Program-made: the position numbers and the translations under genes
Shown here: one piece after another, positions 34,330 to 39,543 of the stretch
Layout of the letters: each line of letters starts with the position of its first letter
How positions within the stretch are numbered: position 1 is the first letter of the stretch
Source: Bacteroidales bacterium
Lineage (GTDB): Bacteria; Bacteroidota; Bacteroidia; Bacteroidales; UBA932
Assembly (NCBI GenBank): GCA_024401895.1
Contig: JAKSKE010000013.1
Coordinates: forward strand, 1 to 39,543
Direction of reading: 5' to 3'
Length of the DNA stretch: 39,543 nt
The notes under the pieces: generated by a model
The model's input: only the letters and a program-made list of their open reading frames with translations
Told to the model about the DNA's origin: nothing
Databases searched by the model: none

Positions 34330-36909
34330 ATGGCAAAAGAAGATACTCCGCTGCTGAGGCAGTATTTCAGCATAAAGGCGCAGAATCCCGAGGCAATCCT
34401 GCTGTACAGAGTGGGTGACTTCTACGAAACGTACAGCGACGACGCCCTGCTTGCCAGCAAGGTTCTGGGGCTGGTGCTTACAAAAAGGAGCAACGGCGAC
34501 AAGGAGGCCACCCCTATGGCCGGCTTCCCGCATCACGCCATAGAGCAGTATCTCCCAAAACTCATACGTGCCGGGTACAAGGTTGCAGTGTGCGACCAGT
34601 TGGAAGATCCGGCACTTGTAAAGAACAAGCTTGTAAAGAGGGGAGTGACCGAAATAATTACACCGGGAATCGCCTTCGGCGACGGAATGCTGGACCAGAA
34701 GGAGCACAATTATCTTGTAGGCCTCGATTTCGATGGCGCAGAAGCCGGAGCCGCCTTTCTTGACGTGAGTACCGGTACCTTCCAGTTGGCCCAGGGGTCG
34801 GTGGAATATGTGTCTTCCCTTATGTCGTCCCTGCCCACAAAAGAACTTGTTGTGTGCAACGACTCCATTAGAATGGTCCGGGAGAAATTTCCCGATTTCT
34901 ATGTGAGCGGATTGGATGAATGGGCGTTCGTGTACGAAGCCGCCTATGAAAAACTGTGCAGACAGTTCGAAGTTTCATCCCTCAAGGGTTTTGCGGTAGA
35001 GAAATTTCCTCTGGCTGTCTGTTCTGCCGGAGCACTCATAGTGTATTTGGAAAGGACTCAGCATACGGGGCTCAAGAATATCTGCTCGCTGTCCAGGATA
35101 GACGAAGACAAGTTTGTGTGGATGGACCGGTTTACATTCCGCAATCTTGAGATTTTCCAGAGCAATGCCGGGAAGGACGGTGTGAGCCTGGTTGACGTAA
35201 TAGACCGTTGCAGTTCCCCGATGGGAGCGAGACTGCTGCGCCAGTGGCTTGCAATGCCGGTGATGGACATTGCCGAACTCAACGCCCGTTACGATGCCGT
35301 ACAGCATTTCTGCGGGAATCCCGAAAGCCTGGAGGCCATAAGGCAGTGTATTTCGGAGGTGGGGGATATGGAAAGAACAATGTCCCGCGTTGCCACAGGA
35401 AAAATTCATCCGCGCGAAGCGCTTGGGCTGAGCCGCAGTTTGGGCAGGTTCGTGCCAATCAAGGAAGTTTGCGATGCCTCGGGGGTTGAGGTGCTGCGCT
35501 CGATGGGCCGGTCGGTGAAGGACTTTTCGAAGCTTGAGAACCATATAAGGCAGATTCTGTGCGAGGATCCTGCCGCCCTGGTGGGGAAGGGGGATGTGAT
35601 TGCCGCCGGGGTTGACAAGGAACTGGACGAGTATAGGGAAATTTCCCGGGGAGGAAAGGCTTTCCTGCAGGAAATGCAGCGCAGGGAAATTGAAAAAACC
35701 GGAATAAACTCGCTTAAGATAAGCTATAACAACGTATTCGGCTACTATATAGAAGTGCGCAATATGTATAGGGAGCAGGTGCCTGCCGACTGGATTAGGA
35801 AGCAGACTCTTGTGAGCGCCGAGCGTTACATTACACCCGAACTCAAGGAGTACGAAGAGAAGATTCTTACCGCCGAAGATAAGATATATGCCATAGAATC
35901 GAGGATTTATGCGAATCTCATAGGGGAGATGCAGCTCTATGTCAAAGACATTCAGAAGAGTTGTGCTGTAATTTCAAAACTGGACGTATTGTCGGGTTTC
36001 GGCCTGCAGGCCGTGGAGAGAGGCTACTGCCGTCCGCTTGTGAACAAGGGTAACGGGCTGGAAATAAAGGAAGGACGGCATCCTGTCATAGAAACGCTTA
36101 TGGAACCGGGTCAGGAGTATGTCCCCAACGACATTAGCCTGGACAGCAACGGCAACCAGATAATAATTCTAACCGGGCCCAATATGGCCGGAAAGTCGGC
36201 TCTGCTAAGGCAGACGGCGCTTATTGTGCTGATGGCTCAGATTGGGTCGTTTGTGCCGGCAAAGAGCGTGGAAATGGGGTATTTCGACAAAATCTTCACC
36301 AGAGTGGGGGCTACCGACAACATTTCCCGCGGAGAATCCACCTTTATGGTTGAAATGCTGGAAACCTCTATGATAATGCACAATCTTTCAAGGCGCTCGC
36401 TGGTGCTGCTGGACGAGATTGGAAGGGGGACTTCGACCTATGACGGTATGTCAATCGCCAGGGCGCTGGTGGAGTTCATACACGAAAAGGGGAAGGGGGC
36501 AAAGACCCTGTTCGCAACTCACTACCACGAGCTCAACGACCTTGAAAGCATCTACCCGAGGGTAAAGAACTACCACGTTTCGGTAAAGGAATCGGGCAAG
36601 GAAATAATATTTCTGCGAAAGCTCCGCGAAGGCGGGTCGGCTCACAGTTTTGGAGTGCACGTTGCCCGAATGGCGGGGATGCCCAGGGAGGTGATTGAAA
36701 GTGCCGAAAGGACCCTGCGGAACCTGGAGAACGGGCATTCTCCTTCGCCTGCGGCCGATGACGGTGTGCAACTGTCTATTTTTCAACTGGATGACCCCAC
36801 CCTGAGTTCAATCCGCGAGAAGATAGAAAAAGTGGACCTTAACAATATTACCCCTATGCAGGCGTTCGACCTGCTTCGCGGGATGAAAAAGGAACTGGGA
36901 ATAGACTAG
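34330..36909 (+). CDS. mutS: DNA mismatch repair protein MutS
   Basis: Recognises mismatches and starts repair with MutL. The protein is 859 residues, standard for MutS1. The mismatch-reading motif Phe31-x-Glu33 is present in RVGDFYETYSDD, so it is not a MutS2 type. Connector, lever and clamp regions follow; the ATPase has Walker A TGPNMAGKSALLRQ at about 615, TRVGATDNISRGESTFMVEM, Walker B LVLLDEIGRGTSTYDG and ATHYHEL. A C-terminal helical tail ends near LLRGMKKELGID. It closes a tightly packed plus-strand run. Only eight bases separate its stop from that of the converging nuclease gene. Confidence 0.97.
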   Translation: MAKEDTPLLRQYFSIKAQNPEAILLYRVGDFYETYSDDALLASKVLGLVLTKRSNGDKEATPMAGFPHHAIEQYLPKLIRAGYKVAVCDQLEDPALVKNKLVKRGVTEIITPGIAFGDGMLDQKEHNYLVGLDFDGAEAGAAFLDVSTGTFQLAQGSVEYVSSLMSSLPTKELVVCNDSIRMVREKFPDFYVSGLDEWAFVYEAAYEKLCRQFEVSSLKGFAVEKFPLAVCSAGALIVYLERTQHTGLKNICSLSRIDEDKFVWMDRFTFRNLEIFQSNAGKDGVSLVDVIDRCSSPMGARLLRQWLAMPVMDIAELNARYDAVQHFCGNPESLEAIRQCISEVGDMERTMSRVATGKIHPREALGLSRSLGRFVPIKEVCDASGVEVLRSMGRSVKDFSKLENHIRQILCEDPAALVGKGDVIAAGVDKELDEYREISRGGKAFLQEMQRREIEKTGINSLKISYNNVFGYYIEVRNMYREQVPADWIRKQTLVSAERYITPELKEYEEKILTAEDKIYAIESRIYANLIGEMQLYVKDIQKSCAVISKLDVLSGFGLQAVERGYCRPLVNKGNGLEIKEGRHPVIETLMEPGQEYVPNDISLDSNGNQIIILTGPNMAGKSALLRQTALIVLMAQIGSFVPAKSVEMGYFDKIFTRVGATDNISRGESTFMVEMLETSMIMHNLSRRSLVLLDEIGRGTSTYDGMSIARALVEFIHEKGKGAKTLFATHYHELNDLESIYPRVKNYHVSVKESGKEIIFLRKLREGGSAHSFGVHVARMAGMPREVIESAERTLRNLENGHSPSPAADDGVQLSIFQLDDPTLSSIREKIEKVDLNNITPMQAFDLLRGMKKELGID

Positions 36910-36917
36910 TTCCTTTG

Positions 36918-39398
36918 TTAGAACGAACAGAACGTCTCCCAATTGGCATTTGTCTCGGCAGTGGCCTGAAGGTTGGCGGGAAGGTTGGCGAAGAAATCAA
37001 AGCCGGTCTTCTGCTCTATGTCGTGGACGCTGGTGGAGAAGCTGGAGTAACTCGAGTGGTTGGTGTCGGTGTCGGTGTGAGGGAGCCAGAAGCCCACTGC
37101 CAGCGCTTCGGTGATTTGGGTGCCGTTCCGCTTAACCTTGAGTACCACTTTCCAGTAGTAGTTGGCAATAGGCAGAACTTTATTGTCGTTAGTGTTCGTG
37201 ATGGTTGTCACGGTCTCGTTGCCGCCGGCAATTCGGAAGGCCGCACCCGTAACTATATACAGCGTATCTCCGGTGGGGATGGCCTGGCGTATGCCTCCCT
37301 CCAGACTCGACCATATTCCGCCGTTGAAGCCGTTCTGAATCTGCGGCGTCATATTGGTCGCGTAGTAGGTCTGAGCCTGTGCGGCTGAGATGGCACTGCG
37401 GTCGGCATCGGGAATCTGGTGGCCGCGGGCATAGTGGTTATCTGTATGATACTGCGTAGAGATATTGACTCCATAGCCGCTGCGCACGTCAGTCTGCTTG
37501 GCAATGGCTATATCGGGGTCGAAGCCGAACGAATTTTCCCTGGATCCTCCCGTATGGCCTTTAGCAAGAGGATATGCCACCCAGTACGAGGCGTACATTT
37601 CGGGGTCGTACAGGAAGGTGTAGTTTCTCTCGGTGCCGGAGGTGCCCTGGAAGTAGTGTGTATGCGAGATGAGTCCGTTCAGGCTCGATGTGGTTGTGCT
37701 CTGAATGGCGTTCTTGTCGAAGGCCGCGGGGAGCTCCAGCCAGCCGTTTACCGAATAGGACTGCGAATTTGCGGTGGTGAAGGACTCGACTTCGCCGCAG
37801 AAGGTTTCGCTCTCCAGAGTGTGGATTTCGGTGCCGTTCACAGTAACGTAGGCACGGTAATAATAGGTTGTCTCGGGCTCGAGGCCGGTGAGTGTGGCGC
37901 TGAAGCTGCCATTGGCTCCCTCTGTTGCTGCAAGGCTGTTGGTGAGAGTCTCGGGTGTGCTGCCCCACTTGAAGAAGGTTGCCGTTGCCGGACTCGTTGC
38001 CAACGTGTAGCTGCCGTTCAGGGTGGCTACGCTCTGTCCGATTCCCGTGGCGCCCGGAGTATTGACCGTGGCGCTGGGGTGCAGCCCGCATTCCTCGCTA
38101 TAGAATTCCACTTCCACTTTGTCTATGATGATGCGTTTTGACGACGAGGCTATAGAGAACGTATTCTCTCCAGATGCCTTGACGAAACTGAACTCAGTCG
38201 CGCTTGGAAAGTCGGTCGGGGAGTATTCCTTTTTGTCCGGTGATTCGATGGCCGGGCTTGCGGGCTCCTTTGAATAGGATTGACCGTTATAGTCCAGGTC
38301 CACATTGCCTTTGTCGTTGTTCCATCTTGCGGCATAAACTTTTATATATACGGTACTGCCTGTGGGAACGGGGGCCAGCATAGTTGAGTTCTGAACCGTT
38401 CCGGGCTCGCCTGAAGTTCCAAGGCGGATGCCGTTTTTGAATACAAACACTTTTGGAGTGGTCCCCTCTGCCGTCCACTCGAAGTTAAGGCCTGCTTCGC
38501 GGCCGGAAGTGGCGAGTTGAGCTGTACAGCCGTACTGGTTGGTGGTGGCGTTCACTGCGTTGAAATTCTCCACCAGAGTCAGATGGGCCTGCTTCACAAG
38601 CCCCACACTGTAAATTTTTACATTTCCGGCGGTGGTTGAGAGTCCTCGGCCGAAGGTTTTAAGGTAGGAGTCGGTTCCAACTCTGGCGTCAACGGTAAGG
38701 ATGGCGTTCTGGGCGGGGACCGAAGTGTAGCAGACTTCAAGTTCACCGTTTGCAGGAACAGTCCTGTTTACGCTCAGGACGATTGAATTTCCGAAAGACT
38801 CGGGGTTCCAGTCTCCGTCTTTTATGGTGCCGGCAATGGGTTCGGTGGACCGGATGGTTACGGTTTTGAGAGTCTGGCCGGCGGGAAGGTTACAAAGAGT
38901 CATTTTGTTAATTGTAACCGGACGGTGGAACTGGAACATTATGCCGTCGGTGGGGACGCCCATAATGGGCTTTGCAATGAGGATATCGGCGGACTCGTCG
39001 TAAGAACCGTCGCGCGGAGTCTGGTCTCCCACCTTGCCGTTGAGCACGGCGGTGTATTCTTTGGAAACGTTGCCGGATTCTCCCGGGAAGGTAGCGTATA
39101 TTACAAGCTTTCCGTCTTTGATTCCGCTTTGGTCGGTAATTTCACCTTCGACCCCGTTTTCCTTTACAATGATATTGTTGATATCGTTGTTGGTCCAGCT
39201 GAAGATTGCGGTATTACCGTCTATGTGCATATCGGTTTTGGTCTCCGGAACCTCGGATGTGAATTTGACTGTATGGGTTGGTACGGGAGGTTGGGGAACT
39301 TCGGGAACGATTTCTTCCTTATTGTTACAGGACGCCAGCGAAAATGCGGCCGCAACGAATGCCGGGAAGAATTTCAGAAAAGTTTTCATACTCTTCAT
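36918..39398 (-). CDS. Secreted DNA/RNA non-specific endonuclease lipoprotein (His-Me finger)
   Basis: An 826-residue lipoprotein: MKSMKTFLKFFPAFVAAAFSLASC with lipidated Cys24; a second ATG three codons in (39389) is possible. The N-terminal half is strand-rich, resembling Bacteroidales surface lipoproteins (FTSEVPETKTDMHIDGNTAIFSW). A fibronectin-III-like repeat lies at about 440-520 (ATLNGSYTLATSPATATFFK, LEPETTYYYRAYVTVNG). The C-terminal third (about 560-826) is a NUC domain: YARGHQIPDADR with general base His660, TNMTPQ, and NGGIWSSLE with probable metal ligand Asn692. The domain would degrade DNA or RNA at the cell surface. It follows a 43-residue peptide gene by five bases. Confidence 0.87.
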   Translation of the reverse strand: MKSMKTFLKFFPAFVAAAFSLASCNNKEEIVPEVPQPPVPTHTVKFTSEVPETKTDMHIDGNTAIFSWTNNDINNIIVKENGVEGEITDQSGIKDGKLVIYATFPGESGNVSKEYTAVLNGKVGDQTPRDGSYDESADILIAKPIMGVPTDGIMFQFHRPVTINKMTLCNLPAGQTLKTVTIRSTEPIAGTIKDGDWNPESFGNSIVLSVNRTVPANGELEVCYTSVPAQNAILTVDARVGTDSYLKTFGRGLSTTAGNVKIYSVGLVKQAHLTLVENFNAVNATTNQYGCTAQLATSGREAGLNFEWTAEGTTPKVFVFKNGIRLGTSGEPGTVQNSTMLAPVPTGSTVYIKVYAARWNNDKGNVDLDYNGQSYSKEPASPAIESPDKKEYSPTDFPSATEFSFVKASGENTFSIASSSKRIIIDKVEVEFYSEECGLHPSATVNTPGATGIGQSVATLNGSYTLATSPATATFFKWGSTPETLTNSLAATEGANGSFSATLTGLEPETTYYYRAYVTVNGTEIHTLESETFCGEVESFTTANSQSYSVNGWLELPAAFDKNAIQSTTTSSLNGLISHTHYFQGTSGTERNYTFLYDPEMYASYWVAYPLAKGHTGGSRENSFGFDPDIAIAKQTDVRSGYGVNISTQYHTDNHYARGHQIPDADRSAISAAQAQTYYATNMTPQIQNGFNGGIWSSLEGGIRQAIPTGDTLYIVTGAAFRIAGGNETVTTITNTNDNKVLPIANYYWKVVLKVKRNGTQITEALAVGFWLPHTDTDTNHSSYSSFSTSVHDIEQKTGFDFFANLPANLQATAETNANWETFCSF

Positions 39399-39403
39399 TT
39401 TGA

Positions 39404-39535
39404 TTAAAACTGTTCTTCTTCTCTTTCGATGTTGCCGTTTTGGCCGGCATCTCCGGGGTTACCAAAGCTGCCATTACAGATTCTATAAGAGTGGAAAACA
39501 ATTGTTTTACAAATAGGGGCAAGATATTCTTTCAT
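39404..39535 (-). CDS. Short peptide of 43 residues upstream of the nuclease lipoprotein
   Basis: The frame opens with ATG and reads MKEYLAPICKTIVFHSYR, then CNGSFGNPGDAGQNGN, then an acidic tail EREEEQF before TAA. This layout (Met-Lys-x-Tyr-x-x-Pro, a hydrophobic strand, a Cys, a Gly/Asn/Asp-rich part and a charged end) is one I associate with the small uncharacterised proteins often found next to surface lipoprotein genes in Bacteroidales. Function is not known. The stop is five bases before the nuclease ATG, so the two are almost certainly co-transcribed. Its promoter would lie beyond the window. A shifted overlapping frame also exists (39325-39522) and is less convincing. Confidence 0.55.
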   Translation of the reverse strand: MKEYLAPICKTIVFHSYRICNGSFGNPGDAGQNGNIEREEEQF

Positions 39536-39543
39536 AAAAAAGT

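Noticed and set aside
33934..34707. 257-codon minus-strand frame over the SNF transporter and mutS
   Set aside because: Antisense to two conserved proteins, no motif seen.
39325..39522. Alternative 65-codon frame at the right edge
   Set aside because: It runs out of frame over the nuclease signal peptide; the 43-codon frame ending just before the nuclease start is the better candidate.

Overview
The window looks like chromosomal DNA from a member of the Bacteroidota, most likely Bacteroidales. The grounds are: promoter boxes of the Bacteroidota type TANNTTTG in front of many genes; almost no Shine-Dalgarno sequences; a folK/sufS-sufE-DUF59 cluster, a two-gene fumarate reductase/succinate dehydrogenase, an energy-transducing TonB, LptC and PpiD-type envelope genes; lipoproteins with short lipoboxes; and a very short peptide gene placed before a secreted lipoprotein gene. 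No mobile element, CRISPR array, rRNA or tRNA was found. Thirty-four protein genes are described, one of them cut by the left edge. Coding density is very high.

Layout. 1-2 kb: a secreted asparaginase and a lipoprotein nucleosidase, followed by the only gap over 300 bases (1225-1548), which may hold one 54-codon gene. 1.5-4 kb: folK, DUF59, sufE and sufS on the minus strand, divergent from ruvA. 4.6-6.9 kb: mnmG and ybeY. 7-9 kb: tonB with a terminator, then hflX. 9-14 kb (minus): the iron-sulfur and flavoprotein subunits of a succinate dehydrogenase/fumarate reductase, an Ntn-hydrolase and ruvB. 13960-14208: an AT-rich non-coding segment with several TTATCAACA-like 9-mers. 14-24 kb (plus): mfd, coaX, an outer-membrane barrel, a TPR protein, lptC, a PpiD-like foldase and a CpXC protein. 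24-29 kb: ychF, an EEP-family nuclease/phosphatase, and a large secreted peptidase-propeller-barrel fusion. 29-37 kb (plus): Na/Pi symporter, thioredoxin-like lipoprotein, thyA, folA, SNF symporter, mutS. 37-39.5 kb (minus): a 43-residue peptide and a secreted His-Me finger nuclease lipoprotein.

Most genes are ordinary housekeeping genes. The signal I find most interesting is structural. A perfect 16-base parS-like palindrome lies inside mnmG at 4904-4919. Nine kilobases away is the AT-rich gap with DnaA-box-like 9-mers. Gene orientation turns from mainly minus to mainly plus around that gap, and small hand-counted samples suggest GC skew changes the same way. Together these suggest the window may cover the chromosome replication origin and its ParB loading zone. 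This is an inference and can be tested by a genome-wide skew plot.

Other points worth a second look are the peptide-nuclease pair at the right edge, the metallopeptidase/propeller/barrel fusion, two nearly identical 42-43 bp back-to-back promoters that predict leaderless mRNAs, and convergent genes that share stop-codon bases and leave no room for terminators.
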